This document shows, piece by piece, positions 1 to 6,618 of a DNA stretch of 8,356 nt (position 1 is the stretch's first letter; each line of letters opens with the position of its first letter). Position numbers and translations under genes: made by a program. The DNA comes from Geminicoccaceae bacterium (GTDB lineage: Bacteria; Pseudomonadota; Alphaproteobacteria; Geminicoccales; Geminicoccaceae). The notes beneath the pieces are model-generated. The model was not told the DNA's origin, did no database searches, and was given only the letters and a program-made list of their open reading frames with translations. The stretch spans positions 1-8,356 of the forward strand of contig JAGREZ010000150.1 in NCBI GenBank assembly GCA_020446285.1, given 5' to 3'.

Positions 1-437
1 TCATCCATGGTGAAGCGCTCGCGGCTCCAGTCGGGCGAGGTGCCGAGACGGCGAAGCTGGCCCAGAATGTTGCCCTGCGATGCCTCCTTCCATTCCCAGC
101 AGGCCTCGAGAAATTTCTCGCGACCGATGGCGACACGGCTCGTGCCCTCGCTTTCCAGCTTGCGCTCGACCATCATCTGCGTGGCGATGCCCGCATGGTC
201 GGTGCCCGGCTGCCACAGGCTCGGATGGCCCTTCATGCGATGCCAGCGGGTGAGAACGTCCTGAATCGTCTGGTCGAGCGCATGTCCCATATGCAGCAGG
301 CCGGTCACGTTCGGCGGCGGCATCATCACGCAGAAGGGGGGCTGTCCGCTGTCCTTCGGGGCGAATGCGCCGGCGGCTTCCCAACGCCCGTAAATGTCCT
401 GCTCGGTCTCTTGAGCATGGTAGGACTTTTCCAGCAT
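1..437 (-). CDS. valS: Valyl-tRNA synthetase, N-terminal part (runs off left edge)
   Basis: This class I aminoacyl-tRNA synthetase charges tRNA-Val with valine in the cytoplasm. The first 145 residues are visible; the gene continues leftward out of the window. The HIGH-type ATP-binding signature is seen as [14 protein letters not shown] at residues 40-53, with HMGH at 49-52. The second family hallmark, [12 protein letters not shown], is at residues 76-87. The N-terminus (MLEKSY then GRWEAAGAF) matches the short start typical of ValRS. The ATG at 435-437 is preceded on the minus strand by GGGAAGG about seven bases upstream, a good ribosome-binding site. The editing domain, KMSKS loop and C-terminal coiled coil lie outside. 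IleRS or LeuRS are unlikely because the PPPNVTG...HMGHA and DHAGIATQ combination is ValRS-like. The gene lies 95 bp downstream of the ADP-ribosylglycohydrolase-like gene, in the same direction, and may have its own promoter in that gap. Confidence 0.96.
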   Translation of the reverse strand, partial: MLEKSYHAQETEQDIYGRWEAAGAFAPKDSGQPPFCVMMPPPNVTGLLHMGHALDQTIQDVLTRWHRMKGHPSLWQPGTDHAGIATQMMVERKLESEGTSRVAIGREKFLEACWEWKEASQGNILGQLRRLGTSPDWSRERFTMD

Positions 438-472
438 GGCTGGACCTTCCCTTTCTCATTCGCGTGAAGAAC

Positions 473-501
473 ATCATCCCGACCGCGATCAACAGCCGCA
501 A
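473..501 (-). promoter_or_regulatory. Candidate sigma70-like promoter for valS
   Basis: Read on the minus strand, TTGCGG (501-496) is separated by 17 bases from GATGAT (478-473). That would place transcription start near 466, about 29 bases before the valS start codon. The -10 matches TATAAT at four of six positions and the -35 only in TTG, so this is a moderate prediction. A 9-bp inverted repeat (458-466 and 506-514) brackets it. Confidence 0.35.
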
Positions 502-532
502 CCGGCACGCGAATCAGGCATCGGAGGTGGGT

Positions 533-1444
533 TTAGGCGAGTTGGCGACCAGCGGCAAGCGAGCCGAACCGCGTCACCAGCGCCTGCAACCCGGCCCGGT
601 CATGCAGTCTCTCACGCCAGGTCACCGGTATCGCATCGAGCCCGTGGTGCGCACCGAGCAACGCCCCGAGCACGGAACAGCGCGCCGCATTGTCGCCGCC
701 GGCGCGCGCACTCTCCAGCATGGGCGTGACGAAGGTATGGCCGTCACGAAGAAGCGCGTGCATAATCGAGGGCAGTGTCTGGTCGAGATTGCAGGCCCGC
801 CCGAACGCAGCCGTCGCCTCGACGACGGGAACCCCCTTCGCTTCCGCCACCTTCGCCAGCATCCCTGCCGGCAGGCCGGCGCCCGCCACGGCATCCTCGA
901 CGGTGCGGCCGGACACGAGCCCGCGCAGGAGGCGTGCGAAACCCCGGTTGAGCATCACCGCCTCGTCATTGTTCTGGGTGACACGAACGACGGCATCGAC
1001 GGTTTCGTCCAGCCGGTCGGCATCCGCGATCATCGCCACCGCCGCCATGCGCGACATGCCCCCCGTCTGCCGGTCATCGACGCCATGTCCGGTGCTTTCG
1101 AGATGTTCCAGCGCGCCGCGGGTGGCCTTGTCGAGATAGCCGGTATAGCCATGGCCGAAATGCTGGACGAAGGCGGCACCGTAGGCACGGACGTCGACGC
1201 CGCCATGCTCGACTATCGACCGAAGCAGGACCCGCGCGGCATCACCGTAATGGGTTCCCTCTCCGGGCTCGCGCCCGGCGTGATAATGTCCCTCCACCGG
1301 CCGATCGAAACCGCGCATCCCGCCCGGATAGACCTCGCGATCGCGCTCGACGGGATCATAGTGCCAGTGCGAGCCGAGACACAGCGCATCGCCGACGAAC
1401 TGGCCGATGAGTGCCGCCTCGATGCGCTCGCAAATCCCCGGCAT
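533..1444 (-). CDS. ADP-ribosylglycohydrolase / J1-crystallin-like family protein
   Basis: The 303-residue protein belongs to the ADP-ribosylglycohydrolase fold, an all-alpha family that usually removes ADP-ribose from proteins or small molecules using two magnesium ions. Family features visible are GQFVGDALCLGSHWHYD near residues 14-30, THYGDA at 64-69, QNND at 157-160 and GGDNAARCSVLGALLGAHHG at 249-268. The pattern (SHWxYD, THYGD, GGDN) resembles the J1-crystallin/selenoprotein J branch rather than DraG or ARH3. The usual TDDT metal motif reads THYGDA. The usual GGDTDT reads GGDNAA, keeping Asp251 but losing the second Asp and the Thr, so hydrolase activity and substrate are uncertain. The start is ATG at 1444, with AGGAGG about nine bases upstream. 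There is no signal peptide or membrane segment, so it is likely cytoplasmic. It ends with TAA at 535-533, upstream of and co-directional with valS. Confidence 0.85.
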   Translation of the reverse strand: MPGICERIEAALIGQFVGDALCLGSHWHYDPVERDREVYPGGMRGFDRPVEGHYHAGREPGEGTHYGDAARVLLRSIVEHGGVDVRAYGAAFVQHFGHGYTGYLDKATRGALEHLESTGHGVDDRQTGGMSRMAAVAMIADADRLDETVDAVVRVTQNNDEAVMLNRGFARLLRGLVSGRTVEDAVAGAGLPAGMLAKVAEAKGVPVVEATAAFGRACNLDQTLPSIMHALLRDGHTFVTPMLESARAGGDNAARCSVLGALLGAHHGLDAIPVTWRERLHDRAGLQALVTRFGSLAAGRQLA

Positions 1445-1595
1445 GAAACGTCGCCTCCTCTCCGGTCGTGGCGGGCGGAAACCCGCGCCGGGTCATCATG
1501 ACGTACCGGGCGATGAAAGGCCAATCCCTATTCCCTTTCGCATCCCCGGCATCTCGTCTATGCAGTCGCCCCGGCACCATTGGGACCGCGCGGCC
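1445..1595. other. Divergent intergenic spacer with hairpin and palindrome
   Basis: These 151 bp separate two divergent genes and must hold both start regions. On the minus strand they contain AGGAGG for the ADP-ribosylglycohydrolase-like gene. Also visible are a GCGGG/CCCGC hairpin with loop CGGAAA (about 1471-1486) and an 11-bp palindrome GTCAT-C-ATGAC (1492-1502), which could be a shared operator. I see no convincing -35/-10 pair in either direction. Confidence 0.4.
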
Positions 1596-1829
1596 ATGAG
1601 CGAGCTTCCGGACATTCCGTCACCCTGCCTCGGCATCTGCAGGATCGATGCCGACACCCGGCAATGCGTCGGCTGCCTGCGAACCGCCCGGGAGATCGCC
1701 CGCTGGCCGTATGCCGACAATGAGGAACGGTTTGCCATCGTTCAGGCCCTGCGCGAGCGTCGCCGCGCGCGCGGGCAGACCAGTGCCGCCGACAGCCGCC
1801 ACAGACGACGCGCCAGGACGGGTTCATGA
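1596..1829 (+). CDS. DUF1289 small four-cysteine protein
   Basis: This 77-residue protein carries the full DUF1289 pattern: PSPCLGIC at residues 8-15, then CVGC at 24-27, RTxxEI and a conserved Trp at 37, and an ER pair at 44-45. The four cysteines (11, 15, 24, 27; CxxxC then CxxC) look like a metal or Fe-S site. That is inference, as the family has no settled function. The C-terminus from about residue 53 is an Arg-rich tail that is probably disordered. I chose the ATG at 1596 because conservation begins right after it and a weak GGGA lies about ten bases upstream. An in-frame ATG at 1560 would add twelve non-conserved residues and has no visible ribosome site. Its TGA overlaps the ATG of the methyltransferase gene (ATGA, 1826-1829), so the two are very likely co-transcribed and translationally coupled. 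Confidence 0.87.
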   Translation: MSELPDIPSPCLGICRIDADTRQCVGCLRTAREIARWPYADNEERFAIVQALRERRRARGQTSAADSRHRRRARTGS

Positions 1830-2839
1830 CCAGATTGCAGGATCTCCTCGAAAACGAACGTGTGCTGCTTGCCGATGGCGGCATGGGCACCGCCCTCTTC
1901 CGGCGCGGACTGGAGACGGGCGATTGTCCGGAACTCTGGAACATCGACCATCCCGACAGGGTGGCCGACGTGCATCGCGAGTTCGTCGAGGCCGGCTCCG
2001 ACATCATCCTGACCAACAGCTTCGGCGGCAACGCCATGCGATTGAAGCTGCACGATGCGCAGGACCGCGTGGCGGAGCTCAACGCCACCGCCGCCCGCAT
2101 CGCCCGCTCCGTCGCCGACACGGCCGGACGAACGGTACTCGTCGCCGGGTCGATGGGGCCCACGGGCGAGATCCTGGAGCCGGTCGGGAGCCTTTCGATC
2201 GGCGACGCGACGGCAGCCTTCGCCGACCAGGCGATCGCGCTGAAACAGGGCGGCGCCGATCTTCTCTGGTGCGAAACACTGTCGTCCGCCGAGGAAATGG
2301 AGGCCGCGATCGCCGGAGCGAGCCGTGCCGGCCTGCCGGTGGTCTGCACCATGAGCTTCGATACCAACGGCCGCACGATGATGGGCCTTACCCCCGATGC
2401 GGCGCTGGCGCATACCCGCACGCTCGCCTCTCCGCCGGTCGCCTTCGGCGCCAATTGCGGCATCGGACCGGCACAGCTGCTCGGCTCGATCCTCGGCATG
2501 GGCCGGCTCGCACATGCCGGCGACATTCTCGTCGCCAAGGGCAATTGCGGCATCCCCGAATATCGCGACGGCCATATCCACTATTCGGGAACACCCGACA
2601 TCATGGCGACCTATGCGGTGATGGCGCGTGATGCCGGCGCTGCGATCGTCGGCGGCTGCTGCGGGACGGGCGGCGTGCATCTCGCGGCCATGCGCAAGGC
2701 GCTCGACACGATACCGAAGGGTCCGCTTCCCGGCATCGACGCGATCGAGGCGCAACTCGGCGCGATCACGACACCGACAGACGCCGCCGAAAGCCACAAG
2801 CGCGACCGCGACGGCCGCAGGCGACGCCGGACCGGCTGA
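1826..2839 (+). CDS. bmt: Betaine--homocysteine / homocysteine S-methyltransferase
   Basis: This 337-residue cytoplasmic enzyme most likely transfers a methyl group from glycine betaine to homocysteine, giving methionine and dimethylglycine. The family signature is complete. LADGGMGT lies at residues 15-22 and TNSFGGN at 63-69. The three zinc-ligand cysteines are Cys211 in FGANCG and Cys278/Cys279 in GGCCGTG. The length fits single-domain bacterial Bmt. No cobalamin or folate domain follows, so it is not MetH. The substrate could instead be S-methylmethionine (MmuM-type); the overall sequence looks closer to alphaproteobacterial Bmt, but this is judged by eye. The last 15 residues are strongly basic (RRRRR), a tail not needed for catalysis. 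The start codon overlaps the stop of the DUF1289 gene and has no strong ribosome site of its own, consistent with coupling. A separate promoter for ilvD lies downstream. Confidence 0.92.
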   Translation: MTRLQDLLENERVLLADGGMGTALFRRGLETGDCPELWNIDHPDRVADVHREFVEAGSDIILTNSFGGNAMRLKLHDAQDRVAELNATAARIARSVADTAGRTVLVAGSMGPTGEILEPVGSLSIGDATAAFADQAIALKQGGADLLWCETLSSAEEMEAAIAGASRAGLPVVCTMSFDTNGRTMMGLTPDAALAHTRTLASPPVAFGANCGIGPAQLLGSILGMGRLAHAGDILVAKGNCGIPEYRDGHIHYSGTPDIMATYAVMARDAGAAIVGGCCGTGGVHLAAMRKALDTIPKGPLPGIDAIEAQLGAITTPTDAAESHKRDRDGRRRRRTG

Positions 2840-2862
2840 CCGCCCGCAACGCTCGCAACGCC

Positions 2863-2876
2863 CGGACATTTGTCCG
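2863..2876. promoter_or_regulatory. Operator-like dyad adjoining the ilvD promoter
   Basis: CGGACA-TT-TGTCCG is a perfect 6+6 inverted repeat ending two bases before the predicted -35 of ilvD. Just upstream, CGCAACGC is repeated directly (2845-2852 and 2854-2861). The position suits a regulator binding site. No T-run follows, so it is not an obvious terminator for the upstream gene. The regulator is unknown. Confidence 0.4.
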
Positions 2877-2877
2877 C

Positions 2878-2906
2878 TTGGGTTGCCGCGCCCTTGGGGC
2901 TATGAC
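2878..2906 (+). promoter_or_regulatory. Predicted sigma70-like promoter of ilvD
   Basis: TTGGGT (2878-2883) and TATGAC (2901-2906) are separated by 17 bases. Transcription would begin near 2913, giving a leader of about 29 bases. There is no room for a leader peptide or attenuator before the start codon. Confidence 0.5.
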
Positions 2907-2941
2907 ACCGGCATCGCCAAACTCATCGATTGGGAGGAATC

Positions 2942-4669
2942 ATGGCATCGGTCACGGTCTTCGACAAATCACGGCTGCCAAGCCGCTACAGTACGGTGGG
3001 GCCCGACCGGGCACCGCACCGCTCCTATTACTATGCCATGGGCCTTTCCAGTGAGGACATCGCCCGGCCGTTCGTCGGTGTGGTGACCACATGGAACGAG
3101 GCGGCACCCTGCAACATCGCGCTCGGCCGTCAGGCGCAGGTGGTCAAGCATGGCGTGGCACGGGCCGGCGGCACGCCGCGCGAGTTCACCACGATCACCG
3201 TCACCGACGGTATCGCGATGGGCCATCAGGGCATGAAGAGCTCGCTCATCAGCCGCGAGATCATCGCCGATTCGACCGAGCTCACCGTGCGCGGGCACGC
3301 CTATGACGCGCTCGTCGGCCTTGCCGGCTGCGACAAGTCGCTGCCCGGTCTGATGATGGCCATGGTTCGCCTCAATGTCCCCGCCGTCTTCATGTATGGC
3401 GGCTCGATCCTGCCCGGCCGTTACAAGGGCAAGGATGTCACCGTGCAGGATGTGTTCGAGGCGGTGGGCCGCCATGCCGTCGGTGACATGTCGGATGAGG
3501 ATCTCGAGGAACTGGAACGCGTCGCCTGCCCGTCTGCCGGTGCCTGCGGCGGCCAGTTCACCGCCAACACCATGGCCTGCGTGTCCGAGGCGATCGGCCT
3601 CGCCCTGCCCTATTCGGCCGGCACACCCGCCCCGCTGGAGGCCCGCGACAAGTGGGCCGAGCAGTCGGGCGAGGCGGTGATGGAGCTGCTCAGGCACAAT
3701 ATCCGCCCGCGCGACATCGTCACCCGCAAGAGCCTCGAAAACGCTGCGCGCGTCGTCGCCTGTTCCGGCGGTTCGACCAATGGTGCGCTGCACCTGCCGG
3801 CGATCGCGCATGAGGCGGGCATCGATTTCGACCTGCACGAGGTCGCCCGCATCTTCCGCGAGACGCCCTATATCGCCGACCTCAAGCCTGCCGGTCAGTA
3901 TGTGATGAAGGACCTTGCCGAAGCCGGCGGCGTACCGCTCATCATGAAGGCGCTGCATGATGGCGGTCTTCTGCATGGCGATTGCATCACCGTCACCGGC
4001 AAGACGATTGCGGAAAATCTCGAAGGCGTGAAGTTCGACACAGAACAGAAGATCGTCCGCCCGGTGTCCAACCCGTTCACGAGCTGGGGCGGTGTCGTCG
4101 GCCTCAGGGGCACGCTCGCCCCCGAGGGGGCCATGGTCAAGGTCGCCGGCCTCGCCAGCCTCAAGTTCAAGGGCCCCGCTCGCGTGTTCGAATGCGAGGA
4201 AGATGCCATGGCCGCCGTGCAGGCCGGCAAGTACAAGGATGGCGAGGTGCTGGTCATCCGCAACGAGGGTCCGAAGGGTGGCCCCGGCATGCGCGAGATG
4301 CTCGGCGTCACCTCGGCGATCTACGGTCAGGGCAAGGGCGACAAGGTGGCACTTATCACCGATGGCCGTTTCTCCGGTGCGACCCGCGGCTTCTGCATCG
4401 GCCATGTCGGCCCGGAATCGGCTGTCGGCGGGCCCATCGGTCTTCTGAAGGATGGTGACATCATCGATATCGACGCCGGCGAGGGCCGTCTCGATGTCGA
4501 ACTCGGCGCCGAAGAACTGCAAGCCCGCCTGAAGGCGTGGAAGCCGAAGGAGACCGAGTACCCCTCTGGCACGCTGTGGAAATATGCGCAGACCGTCGGT
4601 TCGGCGGAAAAGGGTGCGGTCACCCATCCGGGTGGTGCCGTGGAAAAGAAGAGCTACGCCGACATCTGA
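2942..4669 (+). CDS. ilvD: Dihydroxy-acid dehydratase
   Basis: The enzyme dehydrates 2,3-dihydroxy-isovalerate and 2,3-dihydroxy-3-methylvalerate to the 2-keto acids that become valine and isoleucine; it is an Fe-S protein of the IlvD/Edd family. At 575 residues it is the shorter IlvD type, not the roughly 616-residue E. coli type. The likely cluster ligands are Cys57 (EAAPCN), Cys130 (GCDKSLPG) and Cys202 ([14 protein letters not shown]). Lys132 follows Cys130 and is a probable metal-site lysine. Other family blocks are [13 protein letters not shown] (87-99), [12 protein letters not shown] (442-453) and [11 protein letters not shown] (473-483), the last containing the catalytic Ser478. The ATG at 2942 follows GGGAGG (2932-2937). 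An in-frame TTG at 2930 overlaps that ribosome site and was rejected. The gene appears monocistronic, with its own promoter and a strong terminator. A sugar-acid dehydratase of the same superfamily is possible but less likely. Confidence 0.96.
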   Translation: MASVTVFDKSRLPSRYSTVGPDRAPHRSYYYAMGLSSEDIARPFVGVVTTWNEAAPCNIALGRQAQVVKHGVARAGGTPREFTTITVTDGIAMGHQGMKSSLISREIIADSTELTVRGHAYDALVGLAGCDKSLPGLMMAMVRLNVPAVFMYGGSILPGRYKGKDVTVQDVFEAVGRHAVGDMSDEDLEELERVACPSAGACGGQFTANTMACVSEAIGLALPYSAGTPAPLEARDKWAEQSGEAVMELLRHNIRPRDIVTRKSLENAARVVACSGGSTNGALHLPAIAHEAGIDFDLHEVARIFRETPYIADLKPAGQYVMKDLAEAGGVPLIMKALHDGGLLHGDCITVTGKTIAENLEGVKFDTEQKIVRPVSNPFTSWGGVVGLRGTLAPEGAMVKVAGLASLKFKGPARVFECEEDAMAAVQAGKYKDGEVLVIRNEGPKGGPGMREMLGVTSAIYGQGKGDKVALITDGRFSGATRGFCIGHVGPESAVGGPIGLLKDGDIIDIDAGEGRLDVELGAEELQARLKAWKPKETEYPSGTLWKYAQTVGSAEKGAVTHPGGAVEKKSYADI

Positions 4670-4738
4670 ACGACGGACCCCGCTCCGGCCCGCGAACCGG
4701 AACGCGGTTAACGGATGTTCATAGTGTCGTGCGTTCAT

Positions 4739-4773
4739 GGGCCCGTGGCGATTGCCGCGGGCCCGCTCTTTTT
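4739..4773 (+). terminator. Rho-independent terminator of ilvD
   Basis: A 10-bp stem (4739-4748 with 4755-4764, GGGCCCGTGG pairing with CCGCGGGCCC, one G-U wobble) encloses the six-base loop CGATTG. It is followed by GCTC and five Ts (4769-4773). It lies 69 bases after the ilvD stop and should separate ilvD from the membrane-protein gene. Confidence 0.9.
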
Positions 4774-4776
4774 GTC

Positions 4777-4802
4777 CAATGGTGACGGTCCCGTTCCCAT
4801 TG
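4777..4802. promoter_or_regulatory. 26-bp interrupted dyad upstream of the membrane-protein gene
   Basis: The arms CAATGG (4777-4782) and CCATTG (4797-4802) enclose a second pair, ACGG (4785-4788) and CCGT (4791-4794), so 20 of 26 positions are symmetric. It sits between the ilvD terminator and the ribosome site of the next gene. It could be an operator or a leader hairpin. I found no good -35/-10 pair around it. Confidence 0.35.
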
Positions 4803-4820
4803 TCATCTGGAGCATGAGCC

Positions 4821-5252
4821 GTGCCGCAGCATCATGAACGCTTTCCGCGACGCGCGGATCTGTACGATGTCATCGACTTTCTGGCCGCCGGCTTCGCCTT
4901 TCCCGTGGCGGCGGGCGCACTCTCGGCGATCGGCGTGGAGACCGCCGCCGAACATGCCTGGGTTCTGGACCGCCTGCCCGTGGCCGCCATCGTCGTCGCC
5001 CTCATGCTCAAGATCCTGCAGGACATGTCTCCGCATGCACCGGACAGTTCAAGGCGCCTGCATCAGGTGTTCTGGAGCTGCTGCGTGCTGCCGCTCACTC
5101 TCTTCTGGGCGCTCTTCCTGCGCGGACATGCCGATGCGCTCTCGCCGGCACTGCTGTTCGCAAGCTGGCTGGTACTGACGCCTGCAACCTTCATTCCCCG
5201 ATTCCTTGCCGAGTTCCTGTTGCCGGAAAAGGAAAGTGCTCCCGCAGAGTAG
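4821..5252 (+). CDS. Small integral membrane protein, function unknown
   Basis: I do not recognise this 143-residue protein. It has four hydrophobic stretches, at about residues 18-41, 50-66, 84-101 and 107-130. The N-terminus is charged and the C-terminus hydrophilic and acidic, so it should be a four-helix inner-membrane protein. Charged residues (RxRR- and SSRRLHQ-type) lie between the stretches as loops. No catalytic motif is evident. A GTG start at 4821 is the only reasonable one: an in-frame TGA lies just upstream at 4815-4817, GGAG (4809-4812) sits eight bases before it, and the next in-frame Met would delete two helices. It is isolated from ilvD by a terminator. speE begins 73 bp downstream with its own predicted promoter, so operon membership is uncertain. 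Coding is supported by the continuous ORF, ribosome site and amphipathic/hydrophobic pattern rather than by homology. Confidence 0.7.
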   Translation: MPQHHERFPRRADLYDVIDFLAAGFAFPVAAGALSAIGVETAAEHAWVLDRLPVAAIVVALMLKILQDMSPHAPDSSRRLHQVFWSCCVLPLTLFWALFLRGHADALSPALLFASWLVLTPATFIPRFLAEFLLPEKESAPAE

Positions 5253-5265
5253 ACAGTCTCGGGGG

Positions 5266-5294
5266 TTGAAGCGGCAATCCCGCGAACCTATACG
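5266..5294 (+). promoter_or_regulatory. Predicted sigma70-like promoter of speE
   Basis: TTGAAG (5266-5271) and TATACG (5289-5294) are spaced by 17 bases in the 73-bp gap before speE. Transcription would begin near 5301, leaving a leader of about 25 bases that holds the GGAG ribosome site at 5312-5315. Confidence 0.55.
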
Positions 5295-5325
5295 CTTGGT
5301 GCGAACATGATGGAGCATCGAGCCG

Positions 5326-6174
5326 ATGGAATGGTTCAGCGAGACCTTGTACCCCTCCTGGCAGCAGCGCCTCGGGATCGAGGAAGTGCTCTACCACGAG
5401 CGCACCGAACATCAGGATCTGATCGTCTTCAGCAGCCGGGCCTGGGGAACGGTGCTGGCGCTTGACGGTGTCGTGCAGACCACCACGGGCGACGAATGGG
5501 CCTATCACGAGATGATGGTCCACCCGGCGATGATCGCGCATGGCCGGGTGCGCAGCGTGTGCATCGTCGGCGGTGGCGACGGCGGCACCCTGCGCGAGGT
5601 CGTCAAACATGCCAGTGTCAAGCGCATCGTCAAGGCGGAGCTCGATCCGGGCGTGATCGAATTCTGCAGGAAGCATCTCCCCGGCCTCTCCGACGGCTCG
5701 TTCGACGACCCACGTCTCGAACTCCGTTTCGGCGATGCCGCGATCTACATGGCCGAAGACGATGAAAAATTCGATGTCATCATCGTCGATTCCACCGATC
5801 CGCAGGGACCGGGTGCGGCACTCTTCACGGAAGCATTCTACAAGGATTGCCGGCGCAAGCTGAACGAGGGCGGCATTCTCATCACCCAGTGCGGCGTGCC
5901 CTCCGTACAGCCCGGAGAACTGGGCATGACCCAGAGCCGCCAGCGCGCCGCCGGTTTCTCGGACGTTTCCTTCTATCTCACCTGCGTGCCAACCTATGTC
6001 GGCGGCATGATGGCGCTCGGCTGGGCTTCCGATGACGCGACGCGGCGCCGGGTGCGTGTCGACACGCTGCATGGAAGGCCGATCCCCGAGGGGCTGCGCT
6101 ACTATACCCCCGAGGTGCATGTCGGTGCCTTCGCCCATCCGCCCTGGATGACGGCACTCGCCGAAAGGGGCTGA
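5326..6174 (+). CDS. speE: Spermidine synthase (polyamine aminopropyltransferase)
   Basis: The enzyme transfers an aminopropyl group from decarboxylated S-adenosylmethionine to putrescine, making spermidine, in the cytoplasm. At 282 residues it is close to the usual length. The N-terminal beta domain begins MEWFSETLYP, with LDGVVQTTTGDEWAYHEMMVH continuing the substrate-entry region near residues 46-66. The nucleotide-binding loop is VGGGDGGTLREV (81-92), followed by the acidic Glu105 of KAELDPGV. The catalytic DSTDP segment has Asp155 and Asp158, and GPGAALFTEAFY (161-172) follows. This combination is diagnostic. The ATG at 5326 has GGAG ten bases upstream; two earlier ATGs are out of frame. 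No speD (SAM decarboxylase) or ornithine decarboxylase gene is in the window, so the co-substrate must come from elsewhere. Substrate preference (putrescine or another diamine) cannot be settled by eye. A GGGGC/GCCCC hairpin straddles the stop codon. Confidence 0.95.
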   Translation: MEWFSETLYPSWQQRLGIEEVLYHERTEHQDLIVFSSRAWGTVLALDGVVQTTTGDEWAYHEMMVHPAMIAHGRVRSVCIVGGGDGGTLREVVKHASVKRIVKAELDPGVIEFCRKHLPGLSDGSFDDPRLELRFGDAAIYMAEDDEKFDVIIVDSTDPQGPGAALFTEAFYKDCRRKLNEGGILITQCGVPSVQPGELGMTQSRQRAAGFSDVSFYLTCVPTYVGGMMALGWASDDATRRRVRVDTLHGRPIPEGLRYYTPEVHVGAFAHPPWMTALAERG

Positions 6175-6391
6175 GCCCCCGTCTGCCCCATTCCCGAACG
6201 ACGGACCTGCGCCCCGGACCGGCCGCTGCAAGCAGGCCCTGCCCCGCACATTGCGTGACGCCCGGCACATATGGGGCGTTTATGGCGTATTCAGGCACGC
6301 GGTTTTCCGCTTGCGGCTTGTACCGTCTTTCAAACCAAACAAACCTGAAATGAACCATCAGGCGAACAGTTGTCGTCTGACGGTAATTCTA

Positions 6392-6419
6392 CATCGTCGC
6401 ATTCAATCTAGCGGCGATG
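6392..6419 (+). other. Hairpin, 9-bp stem
   Basis: CATCGTCGC (6392-6400) pairs with GCGGCGATG (6411-6419) through nine pairs, one of them G-U in plus-strand RNA, around a ten-base loop. It is followed by CCCTTTGG, too poor in T for a classical terminator. It lies about 220 bases past the speE stop and may be a 3' end or processing structure. Confidence 0.35.
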
Positions 6420-6452
6420 CCCTTTGGTGTGTCCGATCGCCCTCATCCGCAG

Positions 6453-6481
6453 TTGCACATTTTAGTTTCGTCAAATATAGC
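6453..6481 (+). promoter_or_regulatory. Strong sigma70-like promoter candidate
   Basis: TTGCAC (6453-6458), 17 bases, then TATAGC (6476-6481) give a good match on both elements in an AT-rich setting. Transcription would start near 6488, about 258 bases before the next gene. The transcript is therefore either a long leader or a separate small RNA. The palindrome at 6502-6516 falls just after the predicted start, where a bound repressor would block it. Confidence 0.5.
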
Positions 6482-6501
6482 GGTTTGCGATACTCCAATG
6501 C

Positions 6502-6516
6502 ACACCTTACAGGTGT
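6502..6516. promoter_or_regulatory. Palindromic operator candidate
   Basis: ACACCT-TAC-AGGTGT is a perfect 6+3+6 inverted repeat. It is loosely extended by TGC on the left and AT-GCA on the right. It lies at roughly +15 to +29 of the predicted start near 6488. A shorter related dyad, ACCT-C-AGGT, overlaps the CGTTAACC half-site at 6538-6546. The regulator is unknown. Confidence 0.4.
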
Positions 6517-6618
6517 ATGCACTATGGGGCGCCGTTAACCTCAGGTAGCGACATAGGCTGGTACTGTTATTTTTCTTTCATACTTGCGCGTGGGTCGCCT
6601 CGTGCGCGATAGAGTGGG

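Noticed and set aside
365..1501. 378-codon plus-strand ORF opposite the ADP-ribosylglycohydrolase-like gene
   Set aside because: It is antisense to a gene with clear family motifs and a strong ribosome site. Its translation is Arg/His/Pro-rich with no recognisable domain, as expected of shadow frames in GC-rich DNA.
1742..2869. Long minus-strand ORF opposite bmt (also another at 1558-2553)
   Set aside because: It is antisense to a complete methyltransferase. Composition is low-complexity and Arg/Ala-rich, with no motif.
2930..2941. In-frame TTG start giving IlvD four extra residues
   Set aside because: The TTG lies inside the GGGAGG ribosome site that serves the ATG at 2942, and IlvD homology begins after that ATG.
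2969..4738. 589-codon minus-strand ORF opposite ilvD
   Set aside because: Despite its length it mirrors the codon structure of ilvD (rich in Ala, Gly, Asp, His, Arg), has no domain, and would run through the ilvD terminator region. It is a shadow.
6167..6179. GGGGC-TGA-GCCCC hairpin across the speE stop codon, considered as a terminator
   Set aside because: The stem is five pairs with a three-base loop and no T-run follows. Such short GC hairpins are common by chance in this composition.
5191..6270. 359-codon minus-strand ORF opposite speE
   Set aside because: It is antisense to a complete speE and has no recognisable motif. It is a shadow.
6270..6531. Repeated 9-mer TATGGGGCG (6270-6278, 6523-6531)
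   Set aside because: Only two copies exist, with no flanking symmetry or consistent position relative to a promoter. There is no case for an element.
6251..6538. 95-codon ORF in the non-coding region after speE
   Set aside because: It has a TTG start without a ribosome site, no family resemblance and base use unlike the neighbouring genes. It also runs across the predicted promoter and palindrome.
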